Shown here one piece after another: positions 22,711-36,016 of a stretch of 64,000 bases of DNA. Numbering within the stretch: the stretch's first letter is position 1; each line of letters starts with the position of its first letter. Under the pieces are notes generated by a model. The model searched no databases, was not told the origin of the DNA, and saw nothing but the letters and a program-made list of their open reading frames with translations. The DNA comes from Pyxicephalus adspersus (Eukaryota > Chordata > Amphibia > Anura > Pyxicephalidae). Where the stretch lies: assembly GCF_032062135.1 (NCBI RefSeq), contig NC_092858.1:121057129-121121128 (forward strand), written 5' to 3'. Position numbers and translations under genes: made by a program.

Positions 22711-25700
22711 CAATGTGCCATCCAGGAAACTATCATTTTCAGAAGGCTGACAACAATGGTGGCCTGTGTGTCTTCCTTAAACTGCAGTAAAGATATGGGG
22801 ACTCTCACTAAGGACCCCTGCAAAACCAAAAAAATAAATATGAGCCTCCTCTGAACTGCAAGATGTCCTTGATGTAAGGTGTGCCGGGTCCAAGTATATC
22901 AGGGCAAGGCTAAGTACACACATGTAATATTTGTCATTGGAAAGGATCTTTCACGATTATTGTCACATGCAAAAAATAATTTCACACTTGTTGGGTCACA
23001 GTTCAGGTTTGATGGTTTTTTGATAAGAGAACCCATGGGTATTCCATTTCACAAGAAAAAGTACAAATTTTTCTATCACTGTACTAAGTTTATTTTCTTA
23101 TAAATATATACATCATAGTAGGTTCAAGCCCCTTTCAGTATATATTTTCTTTTTATATAATCCAGCCATCCAGCTGTTTGAGATCACCTTATATTAGGTG
23201 CACCACACAATAAAAATACTTTGTAATAATAAAGGGTGCAAAAATTCTAGGAATTCATGAAAAGCTTGTAAACCACATTGAAGGGTTTACAAGAATCTGC
23301 AAGTTAATTATTTAATACTAAATACTAAACTTTTTCCCAATGTGATAACCAACACCTTCTCCATAGGAAGGAATGACCTAATCAACCCAATTGTCAGAAT
23401 TATGAGCATAGCTTGAAATTAATTAGAACTCTAGTCATGATAGAATAAGCAATCATTAACAATGATTTAAAGACTATGCAGTCTTATTTGTCAGCAGGTA
23501 CAGATGGTAAATCATGGCTCTTCAATGGGAGGCAATTGGCTGGGTGGGCACTAGTTTGCTGCAATAAATATGGTTGTTTGAAATCAATTTATTGCTGATT
23601 TATTGTACAATTTACACAGGATTACAGAAAGATATTTACATTTTTGTTTTTTTCTTTGGTCTTTATATTTAACACAATGTATATACTTCACTTGGTGTAG
23701 CCTTATTAAAATGCATGTTATATAAGTGAATGTATTTGCATTAAAACAGCTAAGGGGGCAGGTTATTTTATGGATCATTACCGGTTGGTTAAAACATGTA
23801 AATAGTTTATTGGGAACCCCCGTACACAAACACACACTACCCTTTCATTACCATATCCCTCTAACAAATCATTAAACAAAATACATAAAAGCTCTTTTTA
23901 CTTAACTAAACATGTGGCCATATGGGGCATATGGGGGATCAAAGTCTTTCATTCTTTCTCAATTCAGAGGGGTACTGTCCTTTCTTAGTTTTCCATGTTG
24001 CTGCTTAAATTAGGTGGACACATTCAATGAGCTGTCCATTGGTGGGATACTCAGCTTCCAGAAGACAGCAGTTTATTACTTCTGTCCAGCACTGCCAGAC
24101 AGTTTGTAGCTGAGAGCATTTCACATCCATAACAATTCAATTGGAACATGTTTCCACATGTCTAACCCTCTTTTACCCCCCATCAGCAATTTGCAGCATG
24201 GCAAAAAAGTGCTAGTGCTAAAACAAGTGCAAAGTCAGTGGCGTTTTCAAGCTTTAAGACTAGCTTCAACGTTTTGAAGAACTGGACCAGGTTCGTGGCT
24301 CTGTGCTCCTTTTCGCAGGCAAAACAGAAAATGGAAAGCAAAACTGAGTGGCTTACCTGTACATCTAGAAACAAGGTGAGATCAAATAAGACCACGTTTG
24401 TGGTGAAAACAATTTACCCCCCACAGTAACAAAATGATTGTGCAGAATTAGTGGTCTCTGAACCCAGAGGTACACCAAAAAATTCTGGCAAAACCCAGAA
24501 AAAACTTTGCTAGCCACCACAAGGCACAAGAATATCAGACCTTACTGGCTCCTTACTGTTTTCCTGAATCATTAAGAGTAGACGCTATGAATCACCCATG
24601 CCCCTAGATGTCTTACACTCAACCTCTAATTTTGAGATTCCGTTAGAAAGTGGGACAGTTCACAGAAATAAAAAATAATATTCACATATTGCTGCCTATA
24701 GGCCATGTACCTTCATCCTGCTTTATTTATAACTAGAACCAGCTCAGTGGAACTACCTCCAAGATAAGACCTCCCTATTCAGGGTCTCGTTCTGCATCTA
24801 ACACCAAAAAGGCTTAACATGATGGTTTGGAAATGGAGAAATGGAAACACAGGGGTGTTCCTAATCAGTACTTTCCACTCTCAATAAATTCTTAAAGCAT
24901 CTGTCTCTGTAACACACATTTTACATTCAAAAGTTTTCTGAGTTTTAGAATTTCTCTAATTGAATTACTTAAGCTGGAAGTCTCTAAAAGACACGTCCCA
25001 GATAATTCCATGCTGACATACAGATGGTGGGCATTAGATCTCCTCATATGTTTATTTTCACAGTTTCCCCAAGAATATATTGAGTTGAATAGGCAAATTG
25101 GAAATATTAGTTTATTTTTAAATGCTAATAAGCAATATTTAACATTTCAGTAATGTATGTAAATGATGTATGGGAACACCCAGTTTGCTGATGGAAGGAG
25201 AGGAACTGGCCAGATGGCAGAATTAAAGGGCACTTTCCACAAAGTTTTTGTATACCCCTGAAGTGCACTTTCCACTGTGGAATACATTCTGTTCTCTTAT
25301 GTACCACTCATCACTAAGAAGAACGTATCCAAAGTGCTGCCATTACTTTGATCAGCTTAAAGTACTGTCATAACTTTCCTAAACTACTTTCTGACCCACA
25401 CAGTGTTGTTGAAACTGTACATTTAAAGCTGTGTTATAACTATTATAAACTGTGTTATACAGGTTATATAGAAAAGGAAACTATGAAATGGATAGTAAAC
25501 AGTTTTAGGTTTTCCGTGAAAATCAATTGAAAATAAATCAAACATACACGTGTTGATCTTTGAAGTGACCAAATAACATGCTGTACATCAACTGGCTTTT
25601 TCACAGAGTTGCATAGGAGGAAGGCTTTAAAGGAAATAAATCGGAGTTAATCTATCTGTGACGTAATCATTATGGTAAGATTTAATTGCTAAGATCTTTG

Positions 25701-26183
25701 GAAAATTATCAGAATTGATCTTTTTTAACATTTTGATAGTAGAATGATGAGAGGCATTAGGACTGTCTTATCTCTACTTAGAGGATCCAATTATCTGATC
25801 TTGTAAACCCATATTCATCCCTCTTGGCAATTAGGCTGGAAATACCAGCACTAAGTAATCTATCCATTCTGCATTCTTAATAGCATAAATACCATTGAAA
25901 TTGAGCTTCTACCAATATCCCGGTCTCCTTCTTTTCCCTACTCCACAATCCCAGTCTGTGGTCAGGGCTAATTTGCTTAAAACCACTGTCAATGGCCTAG
26001 CTGAAGTCTCCCTTTCAAGTATTTCTGCATGAGATGTAGGTATGTCAGAGATGAGGGAAACATAGAGCACAGCTTTACAGGAAACAAAAGTAGAGCATGC
26101 AAATAGGGGTGGCAATGCTTCAAAAGGATGATCAGCATTTTTAATATTTCTAACTGTACATTAATGCAACTATTTGTAACTTG
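22711..26183. other. AT-rich spacer, nothing recognised
   Basis: About 3.5 kb of unique-looking sequence. CTTGTAAACC with its inverse GGTTTACAAG near 23267-23295 is a small hairpin. No gene supported. Confidence 0.45.
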
Positions 26184-26240
26184 TTTTTATATAGCGCCAA
26201 CATAATATACATCACTTTACAAAGTCCATTGTCATATCAC
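26184..26240 (-). mobile_element. L2-type LINE 3' tail, short, reverse
   Basis: TTTTTATATAGCGCCAACAT followed by a decayed form of the CAGCGCTGTACAAAGT segment. Only the terminal ~55 bases remain. Confidence 0.72.
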
Positions 26241-28884
26241 TAACTGTATCCAAAAGGGTCTTTCAATCAAATGGGTTTACCATAGTCATTTGTAATAAAC
26301 ACAGTCTAAGGACAATTTTTGAGGGAAAACCAATTAAACTAACTGCAAGTTTTTTGAATCTGTCAGGGTCACTAGATATTTATTACTTACTGGAGCCATT
26401 TCATGGAAGAGAAAAGGCACACATTTTTGTTCCATCATTTTTAAAAGTTCTTTTGTACAATGTTGACCCTTTCCCAAGAATCCCATCTTTGTATGACATT
26501 CATATAAGGTGAAATCCCCAAAGGTGATAGGTGTTTTAGTTGGTTATTATATTTAATGCTAGGTTGTCTTTAAAAGTAACCTGTACAATGATAGCTATGT
26601 CTGAGTAGAAGTCAAGTCAAGTCGATGTCAAAATCTATGCCTATTGGCTTCCTGCAGCTGATCTCTGTCTAAACCTGACATAGCATGCGTCTTTTTGCAT
26701 TGTCTATGTGTGTATATGGTAATATCAGTAACATTACTTAATCTCACCTTAAATCTTTTGAAATCACCAATCACATTAAGAATCTCAGACAGCAGATATA
26801 CACAAAATGTGATATTTTTAGGAGAAATTCAAGACATAATGCAGATTTTTTAGGTAATGATTTTGGCAGTCATGTCTTGATGTTACCTGGAACATAGCAA
26901 ATCTTAACTTTTTGAATATAGTTTAAAAAAAGAATATACTAAATCAAATATGTTTTTTTTTTGTTAGATCAAAAAATTAGGCAACCGAAGGACAAATGGC
27001 AAATGGCCTCATATATTTCCTTAATTGTTTTTGTTTCATTCACCAGCAGTATGTGCTGTTTTCTTTCATTTAAGTTTTTATTGCATTTCCAGTAGTATTT
27101 ACTAATATAGACTTCTGACCCCCAATGAATAATCTGGGCTCATTCCTGAATCGTGTCATTTTCATTTATAGCTATATGATTATAAGACAAAAAGTCAGAG
27201 GGAATCCTTTTGGACTTCATCATTTTTAGACACAGATTTTGATAAGTTTGCCAGAAGTCCACAATACAGAATTATCAGTTTCATCTTTGAGAAAGAAAAT
27301 AAAACCGAGGATATCTCTTGTAAAGGTCTGGAGGAAATATTTGCAAATGCAATGTTGTTTTGGCAGACAAAAGTCTATTTGTAGAAATACAAGGTTTCTC
27401 TGTTCTCTGTCTTCTCTTCTTCTCATCATCAGAAATAAAGTGGAAAATAAATTGAGGTTTGAGCTTAAACAAGATACTTGGTGAATGGACAAACCGACCA
27501 CTCAATCTTGGAAATGTCATTACTTTATGCCTAATAAAATAACCTTCAAATAAGATGCTGGTTTCTGCCACATGTCTGTAAAATCTGTATATTTCTTTAA
27601 AGCCTGGGCAATTCTCTGAGCAAATGCAAAAGAAAATTGGGAAATCTGCATGTAAAAATGATTAGTTCATTCATGAAAATAAGTTTCTATAATGACATTT
27701 TTGTGACCGGTATCCTCACTATCAATTTGAGGATTAAGCTGGCAGATATAGAAGGTCAAAGCTTGACATTTACTAGCTTGTTCCCATAAGATCCATATAC
27801 TTTTATTAAGGAAAAAGGAAAAATAAATTTTATAAGGATTGCCCAGACTAACAAATGTACCTTAGCATCACCAATGTCATCTGAAACAAATTATGGTCAG
27901 CGTTGCCCTTCTCCGAGATGTCCACAACAATTGGGAAGAATTTTATTAATCATTATACTGTGGGTTTAAGCTTAAAACATGGGCAGTAAATAGCATTAAA
28001 ATTACTTTAAAAAATGCAAAGTTACGGAACTGGGTCATGACAAAGTGCTGACCTCTATGCATTCAATAAAATATTGGTGAAGCTAAACTCTAGGCACATA
28101 GAAAATAAACATTTTTTGCAGCTCTGTATTGCCCTTAAGATTTTAGTTTCCAAGTTTCTGCCAGTGACACAACTTAACTTTTATTTTGATGTTTATTACA
28201 TTACACATCAGGAAAATAATACTCTGCAATATACAGTATATCCTTTGTCTGTGGCACTGATTACAGCCTGGAAGCCCCAGGTAAAGTCTTTTTAGTTCCT
28301 GGAAGCGTTTAATGCCTGAGCTGACCTAATAATATCAGCAGCAATTGCAGCAATGACAAGCCAAAACCATTTCTTAAAATAAGTTTAATATCTGAGAGAC
28401 ACATGTAAAGAAGCAGGTGGTTTTAATAATGCAATGTCTGACATTTTAGGCCTAGCAACCCTGTTTTGTATTTTGAAAAAGCACAGTGATCATATGAACG
28501 CTGTCAGTAATGTTTAGTTAAAATGTGAATCTTGGCATAAATTGGTATTCATCTTTGCAAGTGTTTACATGTGAGTGATTAGATTAACTAAAAACTTACA
28601 AATCCCCTATAAGTACTACAAAGGGTATATGTGTACAGACCTCAATTTGATCTAAATTTTCATACAATGGGAAGCATGTTAAGACTGCCTAATATTTTTT
28701 GTAAAGACATATACATATTTCCCTGTGCTCTAAGATAATACCATTAGATTTTTATAATTAAAAAATGTCTAATTAAAAAACACAAATTCTTTGACATGAA
28801 ATTTACTGTGTTCAACAATTTTTTTTCTCACTAAATATCATTCTCAATCACCTACAAACTGAAGACTAAGGATTGTTAGCTTAC
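26241..28884. other. AT-rich spacer, nothing recognised
   Basis: Short overlapping frames near 27226-27571 (up to 96 codons) on both strands show no domain. No transposon ends supported. Confidence 0.45.
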
Positions 28885-29606
28885 ATCATCCTTTGAAATA
28901 ATTTTCAGGTCTTATGGAACCCCTGCTTTAATTATCCACAGCTTACAGTGTACAGGTAGTCCCCGGGATAGGGGCATCCGACATACGGACGCCTCCTAGA
29001 TATGAACAGGGTTTACCTGCTGCTCCTGTGCAGAACAGAGACTTGAAGGCGGGAAGGGGCACTTTGCATGACTTGCAGAAGAAATCTTTTGCTAAACACT
29101 GCTGAGGTTGTGGGTGATCTTAGGGGGGTGAGCTCTTTCTGCAACCTCTTGTAACTAATGACCAAGACAAACTCTGCAGTTGCTTCTTTTTGCATATAAA
29201 AGCACAGTTTGCTACAGAAGTTAATGAATGTCTAGACTCCATAAAGATTTTTTTTTTGCTTTGTTTGTGATTAACTCACAGTGAGGATTTTGTACAGTAA
29301 CTGACATCATGCTGCCTAATAATATGTTGAGAAAAACATCTGTCCTAATTGCATTCATTAAAATATTGTACCTGTTCCAACTTACATATAAATTCAACTT
29401 AATAACATACCTACAGTCCCTATCTTGTATGTAACCCGGGGAATACCTGTATTAGCTTGTTGGTTGGTGGGAAGAATGTGATCCGTACATACAGCCATAC
29501 ATATAGTAACTGACCTGAGTGGCACAAATTACTCATTGCTCAAGGGGCCCCTAGCAACTTCTGGATGAACCCTAGAATTCTATTAAAACCTGGTTGAGAA
29601 GCATGG
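28885..29606. mobile_element. hAT-like element (copy 2), split by a younger insertion
   Basis: The left segment (28890-28952, with TTTGAAATAATTTTCAGG and TGGAACCCCTGCTTTAATTA) and the right segment (29450-29606, with CCCCTAGCAACTTCTGGATG and CCTGGTTGAGAAGCATGGTC) match the two halves of the element at 22427-22702 in order. They are separated by a 497-bp foreign element. The expected left terminus is not preserved, so the copy is truncated on the left. Confidence 0.8.
28953..29449. mobile_element. pogo/Tigger-like non-autonomous element, nested
   Basis: The ends are CAGGTAGTCCCCGGGATA and, inverted, CAGGTATTCCCCGGGTTA, with TA on both sides (28951-28952 and 29450-29451). A CAGG start with a TA duplication is typical of the pogo/Tigger group of Tc1/mariner elements. 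It interrupts the hAT-like copy at an internal site, so it is younger than its host. No transposase frame was seen in the 497 bp; short frames inside are not coding. Confidence 0.85.
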
Positions 29607-29779
29607 TCTACATGGTCTGTTCAGTGGTATCTTTAAGTTTTCCTTCCAACTGTAAATTTCAGTATTTTTTGTGCAATTATCCTAAATTGGGTGTCAAGTT
29701 TTGTTCCAGAGTACCTTGGAACTTTACAACTATACGTTTACAATACCTAATTCCAGGGCCAGTAAAGGAACACCATGAC
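29607..29779. other. Spacer
   Basis: Nothing recognised. Confidence 0.35.
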
Positions 29780-29938
29780 ATCATGGAATCTCCTTACTGT
29801 AGGAGAACCTGAGTGATCAAGCAATTCTTGAATGGATTTATTTGAATTAGTTTGCTATTAATTGGCGCAAATCAACGCATGTTTTCCTACAATAGTCTAT
29901 CTTTGCCAGTCTTGGAAAGATTTAATAAATCAGGCCCA
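29780..29938. mobile_element. Foldback MITE, decayed copy
   Basis: GAACCTGAGTGATCAAGC, TTGAATGGATTTATTTGA, CAATAGTCTATCTTTGCCAG and GATTTAATAAATCAGGCCC follow the order of the family copy at 44853-45076. The left terminus cannot be read. Confidence 0.75.
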
Positions 29939-31259
29939 TTGACTGCTGTATAAAATTAATATTGATGTTTCATGATTATGGAGTTCAGTCATGATCTGTT
30001 TTTCTTGATACTTTCTCCACCTTTCGAAATATTCTTCTGTTAAATCTAAGCACCATTTTCTGCTTGTGGCCACAACGTTTAGAAGAAGCAATAAAGCATA
30101 TACACATAGTCCCTGTTTAAAGAAGTAAAACTTTATGCTAGTTTTAATATTTTTTTTAGTTTTTAATAAACTGAATTCTGCACTCCTGCAAAATGATTTC
30201 TGTTTCTGTTCAACATCTTTTGAGAATCACAGTGCTAGTGCTCTATAGGAAAGCCATATTGGACAGGACAGAAGGCCTGATTTTTTTCTGCTGTAGTAAA
30301 GTAGCATTTACAAGAATTGTTCCTCCCCAAGCTTGTGACTGCAGTTAAGGAGAATCAGTGCACAGGTGAGCTAATCTTTCTGTTTATTTGCTCTCTTCTC
30401 GTATTATCATGTTGCATATGAAAAAAACTTGCATGCAGCATGCAGGACACTTAGTGGCTCCCAGACTATGTCCTCCGTTCCTATTTCTGCTGTATAAACT
30501 CTGTTGTATAGGAACACAAACACAGGTACTTACATTGCATTAAAATTTTAAAAAAAATCATTTTTTGATGTATGACTGCAATAATGAATAAAATCTGTGT
30601 TTTTTCTAGCTGTCTGGGATTCTGCTTTAGGCAGTTTAATATTTTATTGTACTATGAATGTAAGGTATGAATTAAACAAACAAACAGTTGGCTTTGTAAT
30701 GGGTTGGCTTTGTTTACATCTCCATTTAGACACATCAAAGTAGCCACCTTTTGCAGAAAAAAACAGCTGAATATGTTAATTCTTTTGTGGCTTTGAGTCT
30801 GCCAGAATTGTGCTCTCAAGTTCTTTTTCATGGTGAACTATATTCACTAACACATTGCTTTTCTTTGCGATTATTCTAAGAATCCATAACCATATTTGGA
30901 CACTTTAATGCCCACACCCTAATATGTTAAACATAACCTTATTTCTCTGCCTCAAAGCAGCAATGCAGGTGTGACTCAGGGTAATATTCAAATGAATGGC
31001 ACCACAATGCAGTAACAGGTATGTTACATATGTGTGGATATAGTTTTAAAGAAATGAATAAATGTTATGCCTTATAATGGTATGGTGTGGTATTATAAAA
31101 GCAGTATACAAACTGCTGCTATAGTTTCAATATGCCATCATGGGTACAATTCTATCACAGGATTCAAAACGAGAAAAAGGGCTGCAGCTGCAGAGTGTGA
31201 ACTGTGAACGCTTCAAAATTTGTTGTGTAGGTAAAGTTGATGACTTGCTAAAACATTTA
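29939..31259. other. AT-rich spacer, nothing recognised
   Basis: No feature supported. Confidence 0.4.
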
Positions 31260-31477
31260 GGGTTTGATTTAATAAAGCTCTCCTAGACTGGAGAATATAG
31301 GCTATCATGGGAGAACTTTGGTGATCCTTCAAACCTGGAATAGATCTAGTCCAGGATTGAAAACATTTAACAAATTAGCACATTATTTTAGGAAACCCAT
31401 AATAGTTTTTTGGATAACCCAGGTTCATCCATGATAGTCTATCTTCTCCATTTCTGGAGAGCTTTGATAAATAGGGT
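31260..31477. mobile_element. Foldback MITE copy
   Basis: Starts GGGTTTGATTTAATAAAGC, has CTAGACTGGAGAATATAGGC, CAAACCTGGAATAGATCTAG and TCCAGGATTGAAAACATTT, and ends TGGAGAGCTTTGATAAAT. Left and right ends are inverse to each other, as in the other family members. No clear target duplication in this copy. Confidence 0.85.
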
Positions 31478-32870
31478 TGATAGTGTAAGCTGAGTCAGTC
31501 AATCCAGACAGTGAACTTGGAGTGCTTTCAAGCTCATTGCAATGCACTATAATGTGACAGAACACAGAGAATGCATGTCTCAAGTCAGCATACAAATTAC
31601 CTAGTTCTTTTGTTGGGAATGTCGAGAAGCAGTGCCCAATGCAACCCAACTCTGCGGGTGTTACCCTACCCAAAGATAAACATAATGTTTATTTATACAT
31701 AATTGCACCTTCCCCATCCCAACTGTTACTGTTAACAACCATTCAGGTGTTGTTTTTCTAGTTTTTGTACACTCTCTGGTTAAAATACATATGCATATCC
31801 ATTAGCTGCAGCAGCAAAAGTTTTTCCTTCAGACACTAGAAGGTGAGATCTGAAGTTTGATATTATGGTAACTGGAAAAAAAAAAAGACGGGGTTTATCT
31901 TCTCTTTTTTCTATTTATCTGAATTAACTGGGGTAGGCAATAAAATTTCAATTTAAGGGTAGATAGACCTTTTTTCCTTCTTTTGAATTCTGATATTATG
32001 GTAACAAGATAATTAAAAAATCAGGCTCAGATTGCAGTGAAATTTGGACTTCAAACTGCATATCTACAGGTACTAATGGTACAGCTAAGCACAGTAAACA
32101 GCTCACTTTGGTCAACTGTCAGTACAATGGGTGGTCATACACCTTGCCCACTTCGATGTGATAGCTGGATAAAGATCTGACATCTGAAAATATATTCTTC
32201 TACGTTCTACAACTAGTTGCAAAACCTTTGTGCCATTAAACACCAGGGATCTACTTTCATATCTTCCAGGGAAGATGGAATTACACATACTCTTATAACG
32301 AATGCCAGCCAAGTCATAGCAAACAACAGATTTCTCAGTACCCGGTATATTATGTGAGACCTCTGTCTATCTCTGTATGTTTAAGTAAAATTACAGAAGA
32401 GGTCTACATCTTTCCTATCATTCAGCATCATTGTGAGGGTTGTCTAATTCATCTTAAGCTTGAAATTGCCTTTTAACCCTTCTTGTGGAATCACATATGT
32501 TTGCAGCAGTCTAATCACTATATCATGAAGAAGGATGAACAGATTCTATTGTATCTCCATGTAATTTGTTTACTGTTGCATAGTTTTCTTGCCCTTTATG
32601 GAAATCAGAGCCAAACCTTCGGTATTTTCTTACGTCTTCAATTTCTACCTAAAAACAAAATATACTGTGTTTACAGACGAATGTTTGCTGTCTGCCACAG
32701 TGTTTACATGTTGCTCTGACATGTTTACTTAAAACCAGAGAGCGCAGCATTAAGTTTCTAGGAGTATGAAGCATAATAGAACTGAATTGTAAACTATGGA
32801 ACTACAGAAGAGAATAGGATTTAAAGGGCAACTCCACTGTTGCTGAAATATTATATTGATAATATAAGTA

Positions 32871-32877
<7 letters not shown>
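31478..32877. other. AT-rich spacer, nothing recognised
   Basis: No feature supported. Confidence 0.4.

Positions 32878-32914
<37 letters not shown>
32878..32914. repeat. TA dinucleotide microsatellite
   Basis: About 18 TA units in a row, continuing as imperfect TATAG/ATAAG sequence on both sides. Confidence 0.95.
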
Positions 32915-32917
<3 letters not shown>

Positions 32918-34486
32918 TAGTATAACATAAGTATAATATAAGCATGTAAGTAATACACAAAGTATTTGTAATTTATTCTTGTAAAACTGTATTTTATTTT
33001 TGTTTGTAGCCTCTGTGGGTTTCTAAAATTGTTGTTGCTTTCTTGCAATGTGGCAGCTTAAATGAGTTGGTGTACAGAATACCATTTAGAATCACATTTT
33101 CTGCTTGTGATATTGATGATATGGTTTTCCTTTGAACTTGTCAAATTTCAAGCACCATCTGTAATTAGAGTTTAAATTATATATATCTTTGTGAGGCTTA
33201 TCAAGATTAAAATAAAGATTTTCATGATGAAACACTGAGTTTGCACCAAGTGATTATATTGAAGGCCAATCCTTCCAATCAGAGGACAGTTTAAGGAATG
33301 AGTGAGTGTTAACAACAAGTCAATACAGCACAGCTTAAAATAACCTGCAGTCCATATAATATACAGATTTAGGATTGCAGCAGTCAGGAGTATTCACTCT
33401 GTAGAGAAATCAGGTGGTGCCCTCTTTTATTTATGGTCACTGGAAGAATTCTCCCATACAATGATGGCCCCCTCTACCTTGGTGATCATTGTTGTCTTTC
33501 TCTTCTTATTGTCGTTCAACTGGTTAGTAGTCTGATTTAGTATTCCTTACATTAGTAATCACTGTCTTGGTGCCCCAAGAGAACCACAACACTCCCATTT
33601 CTAATGGGAAAAAAAGCACTTGTCTTTTTTTTTTCATGTGTTGCCCCCCATTCAAATAAATAAGTCCTATTCTAAGTCAAAACACATGAACACATATGCA
33701 TTTAGGCAAATGCATACGATTTTAGGGGTGTAAACATTTTTATGCTGGTTTCCTGCATTATTGCCCCTAATCCCACAAAATGTGTCTCCAAAAATAGTGC
33801 ACATATACATGTAGTGTTGAGTGCCTGGGTATCATATCATGTACCCAATTATGTGGAGACAAATAATAAACTATGTTTTGCATAGGATTTCTAGATGCTA
33901 GTTTTCCAGCTGCAAATTGGAGGTGCATAAATATTACTTAAAGTTAAAAAAAATATATAAGAATAACCTAGAAGCTAAGTAAATTTACATGAAACCACCA
34001 GGTTCATGGTGATCAGAGAATTGCATTTTGGGCATACTCAACTATGTTACTGGTCAATGAAAGCCATAGATCCATAACTAAAATTCTTTTACTTAAACAG
34101 AGAACAACCAATAAATAGATCCATATGTACTAGGTTCTTCTTATTAGTGATGCAGTTAAACAGCTGTTTTGAGTATCTATATATTTATATCATCTCCAAT
34201 ATCCAAAAACAGCCAAGAAAAAACATAGCCATATCAGATTTATCAGAAGGAAAATAAAGTGACACATTTAATCAACTTCTATTGTTAATACAAAATAAAC
34301 TCCAAATAGATATTTCAACCTTCTAAATGTTTTTTCATAGTTTAACATTTTCAGCAGTTTTTATATTATGGTTAGCTTTACTCGAAAATAGAACAAATTC
34401 CTTTAAAGGTATAAAAATAATTTGTTTTTATTATATATTTTATTATACATTAAATATATAAGTTAAGAACGAATGTTGTTCACAGT
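32915..34486. other. AT-rich spacer, nothing recognised
   Basis: No feature supported. Confidence 0.4.
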
Positions 34487-34815
34487 TGGCGAGGTTGGCT
34501 TACAATTGGTGTTTCAATTCACCCTTAAGGTCTTCAGTAAGTTTAAGATCAGGGCTCTATGCAGGTAGGAAAAACTCCATCCATGAACGTGGATTTGTTT
34601 GTGCAGAAGTTGGCACAGAAAAGCACTTCTGCCATGGTGTTGCTAGAAGTTTGGAAGTGCACATTTGACAAAATGTCCCTGCATGTTGTATCATTAGCAG
34701 TAGGCTTCACTGGAAATAACTGAACTCAATAATTTTGAGGAGTATCTACAAATGTTTGGCCATTTAGCATAGTTGGTGATGGCGGTGTGTCCACAAACTT
34801 AGGCCATTTACATTG
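34487..34815 (-). mobile_element. Tc1-like transposon remnant, third family, internally deleted
   Basis: Read on the minus strand, one frame gives SPDLKLTEDLKGELKH, a decayed form of the SPDLN-P-x-E motif holding the third catalytic residue of Tc1-type transposases. It lies beside sequence reading as a degenerate C-terminal region. The high-coordinate side ends in GGTGTGTCCACAAACTTAGG, resembling the end of a TIR. Most of the transposase is missing. It differs in sequence from the Tc1 families at 52 kb and 40/54 kb. Confidence 0.65.
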
Positions 34816-36009
34816 CAGTTATCAAAGAGGACTGTGGGAAAGAATTAATGTAAAAATAAAACTTTCCTATAAAATGACCTTAAAAGAATGTGCTTACTTG
34901 TGTGTCTATCTGAATATTAATTTCAACAATAAATGTAAATAAATGTTGCAAACCTTTTACTTTATTAGAAAGTCCTTGGTAAATATATACTTTTTTAATT
35001 TGTTAAGGTTAATAGATCTACTACAAGGCTTACCTGTAGTGTTTGTTTCCTACTAGGTGCTCAAAACTTGACTGAAAATGATATTTCTGTGCTCAGCAGT
35101 CCTGTTAAAAATGACCTTTGTAGCATAGCCTTTGTCCATCATATTTTTTGTACTGTTTATGTGGACGTGAATCACAAGATAATTTATCGTTTCTGTAGTG
35201 GTTCCAACTCAAGTGAATGATTTCAATAAGCACATCATCCACAGTCTTCTGGTTATGTTTGGAAACATATGAGTCACTTTATAGTTGACCTATACTGAAA
35301 TGCTAACAAAAAGCTATGTTAATGGTCTTTTTTTTCCTATGTCACTATTTCCTCTGCAAAAAACTTTGGTTGGTCAGCTAAAGAGTGTGGAGTTAAGAGC
35401 AAACATTGGATGCATCTATACATCCACCAAATTTCAACAGAGAAAGGTGACCAGTGGTGCAGACACAGTCCTGGAAATTTAACCACTAGGCCTGTCTCAC
35501 AGGAGGACTATCCTGCAAAAAACAATCCCTTTAAGGCCACCACAATAAAAAAAAAAAAATCTCTTAAAAAGATTGACTTCCTTCTATCAAGTGGAATTCT
35601 TACTTTAAAAGTTTTCTAACGGTGTCGCCAGGCTCCTCTGTGGACTTTATTTTTCTTCCAAGTCTGGGTACTCAATTTACATTTGCTTTACTGCTCCCCG
35701 TGTTTAGGCAGCTTTCCTTTTCCACGTTACATGAAATTTTGTTAGATTGAACAATTAATATTGTTCTTAATTGTTGCCTATTTATGTCTTTATATGCACA
35801 GTATATCACTCATTTTACTTGGGTTACTGCCTTTCATTTTCCTTTATGCAGTTCCATATCATCTCCCCTTGTTTAAGAAACTACTTTTACCATCCTTTAC
35901 AGAAGGTTTCTCATTTACCTCATATGTCTCCACACCTTCTTCTACCATCTCATTTTGGGTCTATTATATATGGATCTATTTCATTTTGATGCAACACCAA
36001 TTTCCCTCT
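34816..36009. other. AT-rich spacer, nothing certain
   Basis: Short pyrimidine-rich frames (35761-36033) directly precede the L1 endonuclease and might be decayed inter-ORF sequence of that element, but this cannot be shown. Confidence 0.35.
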
Positions 36010-36016
36010 AACTATA

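Noticed and set aside
32878..32914. TA run as a promoter TATA region or origin
   Set aside because: Plain dinucleotide microsatellite with no associated transcript features.
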